A DNA stretch of 64,000 nucleotides from Dama dama (GCF_033118175.1 NC_083694.1:36231608-36295607); one strand, 5' to 3'. Numbered from the stretch's first letter, positions 48,405 to 60,084 are shown. The notes: generated by a model from the sequence alone, not told the origin. Numbers and translations: made by a program.

Positions 48405-48660
48405 TACAGTGTTTGTTAATTTGTGCTGTATAGCAAAGTGATTCAGTTATACATATATATACACTTTTTTAATATTCTTTTTCCATTATGGTTTATCACA
48501 GTATATTGAATACAGTAGGACTTTGTTTATCCATTCTATATATACTAGTTTGCATTTGCTGATCCCGAACTCCCATTTCACCTCCTTCCCCCACTTCCCC
48601 TGGGCAACCACAGGTCTGTCCTATATGTCTGTGAGTTTGTTTTGTATCATATTTATTGTT
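48405..48660 (-). mobile_element. L1 3' end in PRRC2C intron 2
   Basis: TTTGTGCTGTATAGCAAAGTG, GATTCAGTTATACATATAT and CCATTATGGTTTATCACAGT, standard L1 3' blocks in reverse. Confidence 0.85.
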
Positions 48661-48971
48661 TCATGTATGAAGTTTTGAGTTTAAAATCAATTCCTTGGAA
48701 AATACAAAACAGCACTGTCAGTGTTTTCTTTTTTGTAGTTTATAGAGTTAGTTCACTGTTAGAATTTTTCAAGCATCTGTTCAGTGACTTGATAGTTAAT
48801 TTGAATACAACTTCTACCTTGGGTTATGTTGCAGGTTTGTGGCTTAGTTTAAAATTTTTTTTCTTAAAATACTAGAAAATAATAATTCAAGATTCCATTA
48901 ATTCCTATTGTCTTTTATGTTGTTTTAAGAATAAAATAGTTACTAAGAAAGTTGATGTTACTGATCTTTAG

Positions 48972-49149
48972 TTGCAGCTCGCCATGGATTACAGAGTCTT
49001 GGAAAAGTTGGTATTTCTCGGCGTATGCCTCCACCTGCTAACCTCCCAAGTCTCAAAGCAGAAAACAAAGGCAATGATCCTAATGTGAACATTGTACCTA
49101 AAGACGGCACAGGATGGGCATCAAAACAAGAGCAATACGAAGAAGAAAA
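48972..49149 (+). CDS. PRRC2C: PRRC2C exon 3 (BAT2 N-terminal domain core)
   Basis: 178 nt, residues 38-97. It encodes VAARHGLQSLGKVGISRR, then MPPPANLPSLKAENKGND and a segment ending in GTGWASKQEQ, the most conserved part of the PRRC2 family. The acceptor is CTTTAG|TTGCAG and the donor AAAA|GTAAGT. A second AG six bases in (TTGCAG|CTC, cutting after 48,977) would remove two residues (Val-Ala) in frame. The first AG is chosen because the paralogue PRRC2A keeps the equivalent VA before the RHGLQ block. Confidence 0.94.
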
Positions 49150-50485
49150 GTAAGTCAGAGTCTACTGAAAAATGAAATTGTTCCCCATTCTTTATGTTTG
49201 AGTCCCTTCTATGTGCTAGGTGTTAGGCTATGTGTATTACATGTATCATGCCCTTTAAAATGTTTTATGTATAGTCAACTCTTGTGTAATTTTTACTGTG
49301 AGTGGGTTTAGTGGCAGTATTTTCAGGTGTCAGGGTAGAACAGATGACAGAAATACTGATCACAACTTTCCTTTTATCGTACACTGTGTTAGGCTCCCTC
49401 CTATTCCTCACCAAATCAGGCATTCTCTTTCTATGATTTAAGAGTTGATTCTGTTAAATAATTTCCACAAAGCTTAAGAGTTTCTGTCTGCCTCATTCAT
49501 TGAAACTACCTAATATACATCATAGGTAATCAAGTAATACTATTTGAATGAATAAAGAATTAACAAGAAAACTGGCATGGAATTAGTAATGTCCTTCTTA
49601 ATCATAATTCATTCAATAAATATTTAGTATTCTGTGTCAAGAATTATTCAGGGCTCTTGGTTTATTGAACAACCAAGCCAAGTAGTGGTAATTTTTAAAA
49701 ATAAGACTAGAAAATGAAGTACTTGATACTTTTTGTCTATAACTATTACTAAAGCTCTGTATTCTGGGGAGCTTTAAATGATAACTGCTACTACTTGGGT
49801 GAAACTTATCAAAGGCTTATTGTTCTCTACTTCTTAGTTAATAGAATTATTTTGTAGTAGCAAGTCAGTTTTAGGTCTGAGTATACCAGAAATATATTGC
49901 ATTTCTTAAGTCTGCTAACTATTTTATTTTTAAGCCTTAACTCATTGCAAGGATTGAATGAAACTGTAGACCCTTGTAAAACACCTTTTACCAGTGGGGA
50001 CACATCAGTCAGGTTGCTATGACTTCTTTTGATTAACAGTAATATGTAGTGGTGAACCTATTGACTGCTGAATGGAGAGCTTGCTTATTAGCCTTAGCTC
50101 CTGGCTAATCCCACCAATCCAGACTGTATGTATGCCTATAATGTTATTTCTAATTATAAATGTTTACTTCTTCAAAAGTAATTTTTGGTAGCTATATTCA
50201 ATAATGAGTGCTTCTATTTTGTCTCTCTCTTCCTTCTCTCTTCCCTTCCTTTCCTTCCAAAATTAAAAACAAAGCTGTCATCTCCTTGGGCTATTCAAGG
50301 GTAGAAATAAAAGAGGACAAAAATAGCTGTACTTCATTTAAAGGAATGTTGCAGAGGGAAAGCATGGGGGGTGCATCTGAGTAAATATGTAGCCAAAATC
50401 ATTTGTATACAGATTTAGCTTAAATGTAATATTTATTTTGTTGAAACATATAATATCTGAAATAATGGATTCATATTTTTTTAAG
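49150..50485 (+). other. PRRC2C: PRRC2C intron 3
   Basis: No repeat or internal gene that I can name. AT-rich, ending in a T-rich acceptor tract. Introns 4 (50,596-51,690) and 5 (51,817-53,484) are similar; intron 5 holds an unresolved old repeat at about 52,560-52,980. Confidence 0.7.
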
Positions 50486-50595
50486 AGCACCAGAAGTTCC
50501 ACCAGCACAACCAAAACCTGGGGTTGCAGCTCCCCCAGAAGTAGCACCTGCTCCCAAATCATGGGCCAGTAACAAGCAAGGTGGGCAAGGAGATG
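50486..50595 (+). CDS. PRRC2C: PRRC2C exon 4
   Basis: 110 nt, residues 97-133, completing the Lys codon begun in exon 3. It encodes APEVPPAQPKPGVAAPPEV, then APAPKSWASNKQGGQGDG. This is a proline/alanine-rich linker followed by a KSWA motif that is also present in PRRC2A. The acceptor is TTTTTTTAAG and the donor GATG|GTAAGT. Predicted disordered; no catalytic features. Confidence 0.93.
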
Positions 50596-51690
50596 GTAAG
50601 TAGACGTTAGCTGGGGAAACTGGTTAGGCTTGATAGTTACTGAACAGCCATACAGAAGATAAGGGACAAATTATACTGTTTTGGCAGGGGCAATGAACAC
50701 TGTCAAAAGATATTATTAGACCCTTAAGAAAAAGGATCTTTTAAAAAAAAATCTCTTGGGCTAGTTAACGTTCAGTGTTAAGACCTATGTATGACCAGTA
50801 ATAGGAATCAAAGAAGTAGTCTTTAAGATACCCCAATCCCCACATTACTCTATCTTTACCCTCTGTAACCAGACAAAATCTTGTGCCTTCAGCTCTGAGT
50901 CAGAAAATACCCAGACATTAATGTTGATTGCTGTAAACCATATTAATCTCCATCCGTGCCCTTCAACCTTTTCTGTTTCAAACATGCTACTCACAGTTTC
51001 CACGGTAGAGCAGATCTAGGAGAAAAGCCATCAAGCACAGTAGCTGTAACACTTCCCTCCCTGCTAGGAATGATGGACTCCTCAACAAAATTTAATTTTC
51101 CCACTTGCAAACATGTCTGTAAAACATTATATAGAGAAACTCATCTAGGCCCTCAAGCTAATAAAGTCAGTTCTTTTAGTTTATGAAAGTATAAAATAAA
51201 TAGGCAGGCAGATAGATGGACAAATGAGTGAATAGTGAGGTGCCACCAGTATCTCAGCAGTTAGTTAAACAAAAACATCTTAACCTCACCATATTTGTAG
51301 TGTTGATTCATAAATTCTGTTGTAGTAATGTTGTTTGAACTGATTCTTAGTGTTATTTATTAGCAAAGAAATTTAACTTGTGTTGAAAATGAAAGGAGTC
51401 ATAATAAAAGAGAAACAGAAGTGAAACTCTCCTCGTTTGCCGCACCAATTTTAATGAGTCTGCCAGAATGATGTCTGGCAGATTCCTTTCTCAGATTTTT
51501 TCTTCTCCTCATGGCTGTTCATTAACTTTCCAAGGGATTCTAATTCTAGATAAATTGAAAATTTTATGGATATGAACAGTCACCATTTCAGTGTGGAATA
51601 AATTACCAAAAAAAGGAGAGAGCTCTATCCTGGGAGGATTTTTGAATTATCTTCAGTATTATATGTTTTTTTTTTTTTTTTAATCTGTAG

Positions 51691-51816
51691 GAATCCAGGT
51701 GAATAGTCATTTTCAACAAGAATTTCCCAGCCTACAGGCAGCTGGGGATCAGGAAAAAAAAGAAAAAGAAGCAAATGATGACAACTATGGACCTGGACCC
51801 AGTTTACGCCCACCAA
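51691..51816 (+). CDS. PRRC2C: PRRC2C exon 5
   Basis: 126 nt, residues 134-175. It encodes IQVNSHFQQEFPSLQAAGDQ, then a charged EKKEKEANDD run and YGPGPSLRPP. The EFPSLQAAGDQ and GPGPSLRP blocks have close counterparts in PRRC2A (EFPTLQAAGDQ, GPGPSLRP), marking the end of the conserved N-terminal domain. The acceptor follows a long T run (T...AATCTGTAG) and the donor is ACCAA|GTAAGA. Confidence 0.94.
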
Positions 51817-53484
51817 GTAAGAATATTTTCTCTTAATAAAAATATGGAGTGAGATTATATTTGTGTTCTACCTCGATATAACCTGCCTGCTGCTGTTGTA
51901 TGTAGTTTGAAAAGGCAGACAGTAACTATAGTTGATTGCCACTCAGGTATGGTTTTTACATGAACAGCATTAACTTTGAGAACTTGCTGGAAGTATATGT
52001 CTTGGCCCTCACACCCAAGCTACTAAATCAAAAGTTAGCATTTTAACAAAATGACTAGGGAACTTACGTCAGTATTTGGTTATTTTTAACAATAGTAAAA
52101 ATTTTTAGCAAACTTCCCCAATATGCAAATGTTTATGTATAAATTATATCCATTCATTTGCTTTCTGCTAATATTCAGGGATCCCTTGCTTTCTGAATTC
52201 AAACTGAGGAACTAATCAGTTTGGATAGTGAGAGATACTTGTATTATGTGCATTATAAAGCAGAAACTAAAAATAGAAATGTAAAATCTTTTGAGAGATT
52301 TTTAAATGTCTTATTAGTTATGTTGGATTCATAGTGTTGTTACCAGATATCTCAAAGGACCCTGGGCCCTGTACAGGGTATTACTCTTTACAGTAATAGT
52401 TACAAATCCATGTTTATTTATAACCTGATACATTTTGTATTTCTTTGGTTCATTTCTTGTCAGGTCTGAGTAGATGATCTTTTTTTTTTAATTATTGTTA
52501 CATGGTTGATGAGTTTATATTAGGAGCAGAGTGTCAGCTCCACAATTTTCTTGTTTAGTTTCTTGTCACCGTTATCTGTTGCTGAGTAATGTATTTGGCA
52601 GCTTAAGATGACAAATTGAACTGGACATTTCAAACAGCTCTGAGGGTTAGGAATCTGGCAGCCACTTAGCTGGGGGTTCTGCCTCAGGTTTTGTTGGTTC
52701 TCTCTCATCAAAGTTACAGTGAAGCCCTCATCTGATGCTGACTTGACTAGGGCTGGTGTGTCAAGCTCTCGTGGCTCATTTGTGTGTGAGCAACTCACAT
52801 CATGACTTCCTCAGAAAAAATAAGGAGGGACAGACAAATATCTCTCACCCAAGATGGAAACCCCTAGGCTTTCATAGCCTGTTTCCAGAGAAGACCGCCA
52901 ACACATCTGTCTTACTGTGCAGGTTACACAGACCGATCCTGGCACACAGTTGAGAGGGGACTACACGGGGTGTGAATAGGAGATAGGGACCACTTGAACC
53001 AAACACGTTTTCCTTGTAAAACCTATTACGTGTGATTGAATCAGGTTACACAGACACTAAATCTGTGCACTTGGGCATATGTAATAGGAAGTAATAGAAA
53101 ATGAATCATGTGTCACTATCAGTCCTTTTGGGTTATAGAACTCCTTTCCCTCAGGACTGCTCTGGTATAACTGTAATTTTAATCTCTGTATCAAAAACTG
53201 GTGAAGCTTGATAGGGAATCCCTAATATTTTCTTCCCCAACCCCAGTGTTTGCTTCTGGAGATACCCTCTGAAGTATATCCTCTCTATTTTGGAAGCCAC
53301 TGCTCTGACTACCTAAACACCTTCTATGCTTACTTGATTTCTAGTACAGACTAGATTAGACTTTACTATTCCTTCACTGTGCTTACTTGCTTAAATATTC
53401 TTGAAATATGCCTCACTTAGTTTCACTCTGTTCCATTTTGAGATTTCCTTTGTTTTCTTATTTTCCTATCTCTCTTCATACCAG

Positions 53485-53705
53485 ATGTTGCTTGTTGGAG
53501 AGATGGTGGTAAATCTGCTAGTTCATCTTTAACATCTGACCAAGATGAAAAGCCTGGCCAGGATGAAAGTACAGCTGGAACATCAGAGCAAAGTGATATC
53601 CTCAAAGTGGTGGAAAAGAGGATAGCTTGTGGTCCTCCACAGGCTAAACTGAATGGACAACAGCCTGCCCTTGCTTCCCAGTACAGAGCTATGATGCCTC
53701 CTTAT
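53485..53705 (+). CDS. PRRC2C: PRRC2C exon 6
   Basis: 221 nt, residues 176-249. It starts NVACWRDGG, a WRDGG motif shared with paralogues. A Ser/Asp/Glu-rich stretch follows (TSDQDEKPGQDESTAGTSEQ), then DILKVVEKRIACGPP and a QYRAMMPPY end. The acceptor is CATACCAG and the donor TTAT|GTGAGT. It is the largest coding exon in the window and ends on a codon boundary. Serines and acidic residues suggest a phosphorylated disordered region (inference). Confidence 0.94.
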
Positions 53706-54722
53706 GTGAGTGTTGTTGAATCCGCAAGGGGTTAAGAGGTTTTTGATCTGGATTCCAAGGAAAGAATTGGGATGGGAAAAGTTTAGGTCTTTATTTTCAT
53801 TAACATCTAACTAAAAATTAACATTTCCTTTGATTATGAATTTAGGAATCAATCACAGCAGTACCTGAGTTTTAATAGGCATCATAGATATTTTTATATA
53901 ACATTGCATTGTTTTAAGATACTGCAAATATTTTTTATACTCAGCATAACTTCAAAATAGTTATTAGTGTTACTTACTGAAGCATGCATGTTACTGTATC
54001 AAAAATTTTTTTTTATAATATCATGGTGACAATTTTAGTATAATTAATTTCTTAGTGATCCTGTGTCTTCAATTATGCATTTAAAAACATTTTTATGAGA
54101 CGAGGTCCATAGGATTTATCAGACTGCTAAAGGGGTTGTTCATGGCACAAAAAAGGTTAATACCTGCTTTAATTCTAAAGTTTTTATTAATATACCTTTA
54201 AGTGTTTTTAAAATCTTTTTATGATGAAATATTTTTAATATTCAAAAACAGAAACGATTAAAAGAAAGCATGAACTTTCTTCCTCCCATATCTGCCATAC
54301 ATCCTCAACAGTTATCAGTTTGTGGTACATCTTGTTTCACTTACATTTCTCACCACCTAGGATTACTAAACAAGTCCTAGGTATATCATTTCATCCATAT
54401 ACATTTTAGGTTAGATTTTAAAAGAGAAAGACTAGGGGGAAAATCACAGTGCCATTATCACACCTAAAAAAAAATTACTCTTTAAATACTAAGGCAGTGT
54501 TCCAGTTTCCCTGATTATCTTTTAATTATGATCCAGATACCACCTATTCTTGAGATTGGTTGATATTTTTCTTAGCAATTTTGTTATCTATGGGTACTTC
54601 TTTTCCTCCATTTCTTATTTTCTTTGGAGCGTATCTATTACAGTTTGTTACCCTATGGAGTTTCTCATAGTCTGGATTTTGCTGATTCTGTCCTTGTAGT
54701 TTCATTTAATATATATTTCTGA

Positions 54723-54840
54723 GGGGACTTCCCTGGCAGTTCAGTGGTTCCACACTCCCAGTGCAGGGGGCACAGGTTCGATCTCTAGTCAGAGAATTAG
54801 ATTCCACATGCCACACATTGCACCCCCACCTCAAAACAAA
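54723..54840 (+). mobile_element. CHR-type SINE in intron 6
   Basis: GGGGACTTCCCTGGCAGTTC head, CAGGTTCGATCTCTAGTCAG box B, short C/A-rich end. Confidence 0.82.
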
Positions 54841-54874
54841 GAACCTAAGAATGGCAGGGGAAATTTAATTTTTT

Positions 54875-54920
54875 AAGTATATATTAGTAAATTAAAAAAA
54901 AAAAGTATATATTAGTAAAT
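54875..54920. repeat. 18-bp direct repeat around an A run
   Basis: AAGTATATATTAGTAAAT at 54,875-54,892 and 54,903-54,920, with only T plus A's between. Confidence 0.85.
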
Positions 54921-56523
54921 ATACTTCTGACCCCCATATTGCTTGTAAATTTGATGCCCTCTTTTTGTTTGCTCTTAGTCTGCTGTGAAATTACTTGGTG
55001 AGTTACATGTGTTCAAGTAAATAAATTTACATTTTATTTAACCATTCTAAGATAGAGGGAAATAAATTGTTAATACAATTGCTTGTTTAATATTTTCGTT
55101 AAAAATTGGGGTGTATGATAAGATCAGTCTTAAATGCTAACCTGACCTTGAATAATGATTTGTATCCAAATACTTGTCTCCTGATGTTTTTCAAGTTGTG
55201 CTTCCAAGGACCCCTGAATTTCCAGATGTGGGGGTGGGATAAGGGAAGGGAAGACCAAATGATCTTTGTTACCAATTTCATCAATGAATTTATTCAAATA
55301 AAGGGTTTCACTAAACAAAAATTTTAAAAAATATTATAAATTGAGAACTTACAGTTGTGTCTACAGTGTTTTTGAGGCAAATTCCTAAATTTTAAACATT
55401 TAACACCACCCAAATTAATATCTATGCCTAAGTAATCAGCAGAAAGATCTAATGCAACTTAACCTATTACCATTTGCCTCCAATTATCTGTTGGCAAATT
55501 TCAGTGTGAAAGTGGGATGGAACCAAAAATTCTCTGGAGTATTCTCCAAACACAAAGCTTCCCCAGTTGAGTTTCAGCTGTTGCTTATCTTAGTTAACTT
55601 TTGCTCCAACCCTGCTTAGAAATTTTTTCTTTACATAGCACAATCATAACAAACTTAGCTTCTCTTCAAGTATGAAGTAATTTCCTCATCTAATGGTTTT
55701 TTGTTTTTAAAGAAAAACTACTCTATTTCAGCACCTAAATTATGTATTTAAGGTAATGCTATTTCATTTTTTTAAAACATAATTTAACCTGGATGTAACC
55801 AGAGTAAATAACCAAGCACTGCTTGACATTTCTTCCCTTATAAATCATAAAATAATTCCCTTGGTATTACTAGTTGTCTTCATAATCTATCTTACAAATT
55901 CTCCTAAAGTCAGATTCACAGAGCTAAGTTCTCATGAAGAGCATCATCTTTGGGCCTTTGTATGTAACTGCTATCTGTGTAATAACTTGACTCAGAATCC
56001 ACTTATGCCCTACCCAGAAAATCTCTCAACTAGCTGCCTGCCCACTTCCTCCCTCACCTTTCTTGGGTTATGGGCTATCCTTGTATCTGAACTGAGTTCT
56101 TTACCAACAAATCTGCTCTCCGTTAATCTACTCTTGCGTTAGGATGAGGTTTCACATTGTATCCTTTCACATCCTTAAACTTGGTTAAGAAAATTGAAGT
56201 TTCCTGAAGTGCATGCATGTTGTGTTTGTTATATTTTCAATTCAGTGCACAGTTATTTTTATGTAACTTTGTTAATGAGGTAACAGAAGTTCTTAATATG
56301 ATGTGTCCTAGTTCTTACATCTTCGTAATGACTTGGTAGAGGCATTAGTTTTATAAATGGCTTGTTATTGACAGTGAATAATCTATACCAGTAGATAGAA
56401 TTTGATATTCACAGTGCTATTTATTTTAATCATTTCTATTTATTATAATTTCAGGCTTGGGGTAACCTTCTTTTTTTAATAACTTAGTAGCTAAATTTAC
56501 CAATTTTTCTTTCCTTTATACAG

Positions 56524-56606
56524 ATGTTTCAGCAGTATCCTCGGATGGCCTATCCTCCTCTACATGGTCCCATGAGGTTTCCACCTTCTTTATCTGAAAC
56601 AAACAA
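56524..56606 (+). CDS. PRRC2C: PRRC2C exon 7
   Basis: 83 nt, residues 250-277, opening exactly on a codon. It encodes MFQQYPRMAYPPLHGPMRFP, then PSLSETN. This is an aromatic/proline-rich low-complexity segment, parallel to the FMYPPYLPFPPP region of PRRC2A. The acceptor is TTTATACAG and the donor ACAA|GTAAGA. Skipping this exon alone (83 nt) would shift the frame. Confidence 0.93.
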
Positions 56607-57236
56607 GTAAGACTATTAAATGATTAAAGTTTGCAGGGTATAAAGATTTTCAGGAGGTTGAGTAGATTGTGGGGATTTATTATTCTGTCCTCAAGGTACA
56701 TTTGTCATCAACAAGTAATTGGCTAGCTTTCATCAAGATAGAACAAAAATACTTTATTCTTCTAAAACATTAAATCACTTGACATAAAATTCTGAAAACT
56801 AAAAATTGTGGCCCCAGAAATAGATGGCACTTGCTTACTCCTCCTTCCTTCCATGACATTGATAAAACCCCCTTTTTTTCCCTTAATTGTAAGCCTTGAG
56901 CATTCTCCTGAATGATGATTTTCCTTCAAGTTCTTTATTTTGAGATGAGTAGTACTCTTAGCCATGTAGACTTCTAATGTATATTTGTTTTATTTTAAAT
57001 GCTTGAAAATTTTACTGTTAAATATCTGCATAAGAAATATCATTATGTATTGTCTTAAATTTGTGTGTTAATCTTACAGTCTCTTCATGTTGATGCAGAA
57101 TACTTTGTATATCACCGTGTAGAAAGTTTACTAATGTTGAATTGAAATTAACTAAATCCCAAGCTTTTAATATTTTCCTAATTTAGTATCATTAAAACTT
57201 GGTATCCTTTTTCTCTCATAACCTGTCCCTGCTTAG

Positions 57237-57370
57237 AGGCCTTCGAGGAAGAGGCCCACCTCCTTCATGGGCCTCTGAGCCTGAACGTCCCTCCATCCTT
57301 AGTGCATCAGAACTAAAGGAGCTTGATAAATTTGATAACCTAGATGCTGAAGCTGATGAAGGTTGGGCAG
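57237..57370 (+). CDS. PRRC2C: PRRC2C exon 8
   Basis: 134 nt, residues 277-321. It encodes GLRGRGPPPSWASEPERPSI, then LSASELKELDKFDNLDAEAD and EGWA. An RGRG element is followed by an acidic helix-prone segment; the RPSIL and ELKELDKFDNLD pattern and the DEGWAG end match the family. The acceptor is CTGCTTAG. The donor, GCAG|GTAGGA, is weaker than its neighbours, and the next intron is only 80 nt. Confidence 0.94.
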
Positions 57371-57450
57371 GTAGGAGACAAGATTAATAAAGCACTTTTA
57401 GATTTTATACACTTTGAAACAGTCAGTCTGAATTCTCCTTAATTTAATAG

Positions 57451-57538
57451 GTGCTCAGATGGAAGTAGATTATACAGAACAGCTGAATTTCAGTGATGAT
57501 GATGAGCAAGGAAGTAGTAGTCCTAAAGAAAACAGCAG
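57451..57538 (+). CDS. PRRC2C: PRRC2C exon 9
   Basis: 88 nt, residues 322-350. It encodes AQMEVDYTEQLNFSDDDEQG, then SSSPKENS. The EVDYTE-L-FSD core followed by an acidic run is shared with PRRC2A, and the SDDDE serine resembles a CK2 phosphorylation site (inference). The acceptor is TTTAATAG and the donor GCAG|GTAAGT. Exons 8 and 9 are separated by an 80-nt intron, which suggests splicing by intron definition. Confidence 0.94.
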
Positions 57539-57596
57539 GTAAGTTGTGATATCTGTTACTAATAATAGTGTGAATTTGTTAATGTAACATGGACTA

Positions 57597-57860
57597 TTTA
57601 TTTAATTTTATTTTTGCCTGCACTGGGTCTTTGTTGCTGCTCACAGGCTTTCTCTAGTCATGCACAGGCTTCTCTTTATGGTGGCTTCTTCTGTTGCGGA
57701 GCACGGGCTCTGGAGAGTGCGGGCTTCAGTAGTTGTGGCCTATGGACTTAGTTGCCTCTTGGCATGTGGAATCTTCCTGGACCAGGGAGTTCAGGAAGTG
57801 AGTCCATGTCCCCTGCAGTGGCAGTTGGATTCTTAGCCACTGGACCACCAGGGAAGTCCC
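57597..57860 (-). mobile_element. CHR-type SINE, long form, in intron 9
   Basis: TTTTTGCCTGCACTGGGTCT to CACTGGACCACCAGGGAAGT. It starts about 60 bp after the exon 9 donor. Confidence 0.9.
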
Positions 57861-58109
57861 ACGTAAGCCATTTATGCAAAGAGTTTTCATTAATAGTTAT
57901 TTCCTCCCTGCTTATAGAATTTCTTCATTCTACTCCGAGGATTTTTATTGAGTGGGAAGTTGATTGATGAGCCAAATTTTCAAAGTATGAATAATCAAGG
58001 AATTAAGGGTCTGATATTTCTAAAGAAAATACTTATTTTTTAAAAAGAAGCTGTTTATATGGCTGAGTCCCTACCCCGTTCACAACATTATCACAACGTT
58101 GTTAATTGG

Positions 58110-59092
58110 CTATGAAGCCTGTATGCAGGTCAGGAAGCAACAGTTAGAACTGGACATGGAGCAACAGACTGGTTCCAAATAGGAAAAGGAGTACGTCAAG
58201 GCTGTATATTGTCACCCTGCTTATTTAACTTATATATGCAGAGTACATCATGAGAAACGCTGGGCTGGAAGAAGCACAAGCTGGAATCAAGATTGCCAGG
58301 AGAAATATCAATAACCTCAGATAAACAGATGACACCACCCTTATGGCAGAAAGTGAAGAGGAACTAAAAAACCTCTTGATGAAAGGAAAGAGGAGAGTGA
58401 AAAAGTTGGCTTAAAGCTTAACATTCAGAAAACTAAGATCGTGGCATCTGGTCCCATCACCTCATTGGAAATAGATGGGGAGACAGTGGGAACAGTGTCA
58501 GACTTTATTTTTTTGGGCTCCAAAATCACTGCAGATGGTGACTGCAGCCATGAAATTAAAAGACACTTCTTAGAAGGAAAGTTACGACCAACCTAGATAG
58601 CATATTAAAAAGCAGAGACATTACTTTGCCAACAAAGGTCCATCTGGTCAAGGCTATGGTTTTTCCGGTGATCGTGTATGGATGTGAGAGTTGGACTGTG
58701 AAGAAAGCTGAGTGCCGAAAAATTGATGCTTTTGAACTGTGGTGTTGGAGAAGACTCTTGAGAGTCCCTTGGACTTCAAGGAGATCCAACCAGTCCATCC
58801 TAAAGGAGATCAGTCCTGGGTGTTCATTGGAAGGACTGATGCTGAAGCTGAAACTCCAATACTTTGGCCACCTCATGTGAAGAGTTGAGCCGTTGGAAAA
58901 GACCCTGATGCTGGAAGGGATTGGGGGCAGGAGGAGAAGGGGATGACAGAGGATGAGATGCCTGGATGTCATCACCGACTCGATGGGCATGAGTTTGAGT
59001 AAACTCCGGGAGTTGTGATGGACAGGGAGGCCTGGCGTGCTGTGATTCATGGGGTCGCAAAGAGTCAGACACAACTGAGCAACTGAACTGAA
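58110..59092 (+). mobile_element. BovB LINE in PRRC2C intron 9
   Basis: 5'-truncated, same strand as the gene. The YADD box reads stop-Thr-Asp-Asp (TAA at 58,322-58,324). It shares several diagnostic changes with the copy at 8,345-9,921, for example GGACTTCAAGG where other copies have GGACTGCAAGG, and CTCATGTGAAGAGTTGA. Ends in the usual 3' terminus with an A-rich tail. Antisense frames (58,556-59,074) are shadows. Confidence 0.93.
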
Positions 59093-59939
59093 TACAAAAT
59101 AAAAAAGTTAAAAACTACATAGATGCTTGTCATCTAATGGAGATACTTTGAGAGACAGTATCAGGGATCATTTGAAACTTGTTCCTTGCTTGACCTGATC
59201 CATATTTATAAAATTGGAGAAAAATTACTTGGATTAGAACAGCTGCTTCAAGTCTTTGTTTTGTTTTTTTTTTTTAACTTAGCAAGGAGCAATAAGTTCT
59301 TGGGAAATGGGAGCTTTTCCTCGTTTTTTTGTTTTTTTTTTAACATGGGGCAGTGAGGTCAGGAATATGTGGGTCATAAAGCATAAAAACTGGGCTCTTA
59401 AACAGGAGTTTGCATGTACACATTGGTATAGTTTTTCAGCCATAATGTTGTAATACATTGCTGTTTGATGATCAGCTGTGAGATGCTTGTGATTTGTCAT
59501 TACTTTTAAAATACTATAGCTTGATTGCTCTTTTTCATTAAATCAGAACAAGTTAGAGTAAATGAGAATACATTAATTAATTACCTGGAGTATTAGTTGC
59601 ATTCAGATGAGAGTTTTGAGTGGGAATAATAGAATAATAGAAAATGATGGAATCATATCGTGTGTCAAGTGTGAGTGTCTGTATTTGACAAGTATTCTGT
59701 TGCACCTTCTATCTTGTGATAATCTGGCCAAGCCCAGGCCCCATCACATTATAGATAATAGCATATATTTCTTGAAAGAATAACTTAGCACTGCTCAATT
59801 AAAAAGCCACCTCATTCCTTGATGCATTTTCCACTGAAGCTGTATGAAAGTAATGTCTTTTTAACATTGAAAAAATGCGTTTACTTAACGTTTCTATTTT
59901 GTCCATTCTACTTATTTCACTTGGGTTTTGATTCTTCAG

Positions 59940-60084
59940 TGAGGATCAAGGTACAAAAGCCTCTGAAAACACTGAAAACCGAAAAGAACCAGATGACGTT
60001 TCCAACACCAAATCATCTTCTCAGATACCTACCCAGCCATCGGTAGCAAAAGGTCCCTATGGGAAAGGACCGCCATTTAATCAG
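59940..60084 (+). CDS. PRRC2C: PRRC2C exon 10
   Basis: 145 nt, residues 351-399. It encodes EDQGTKASENTENRKEPDDV, then SNTKSSSQIPTQPSVAKGPY and GKGPPFNQ. A polar, charged, disordered segment turns into a Gly/Pro-rich run. The acceptor is TTCTTCAG. The donor CAG|GTTTGT lacks A at +3/+4 and is the weakest in the gene here. Downstream of the BovB copy at 58,110-59,092. Confidence 0.92.

Larger units (their letters stand above)
53706..56523 (+). other. PRRC2C: PRRC2C intron 6
   Basis: 2.8 kb with one CHR SINE (54,723-54,840) and an 18-bp direct repeat around an A run (54,875-54,920). The rest is AT-rich with no gene; 55,400-55,700 and 55,860-56,160 are unique-looking. Confidence 0.7.

Noticed and set aside
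48978..49149. exon 3 starting at the second AG
   Set aside because: Kept only as a possible alternative: the paralogue PRRC2A retains the VA residues before RHGLQ, favouring 48,972.
53423..53605. 60-codon frame on the - strand
   Set aside because: Antisense to PRRC2C exon 6.
57199..57387. 62-codon frame over exon 8
   Set aside because: Contains the true exon 8 (57,237-57,370) but starts in intron 7 and runs past the donor; the exon is annotated instead.
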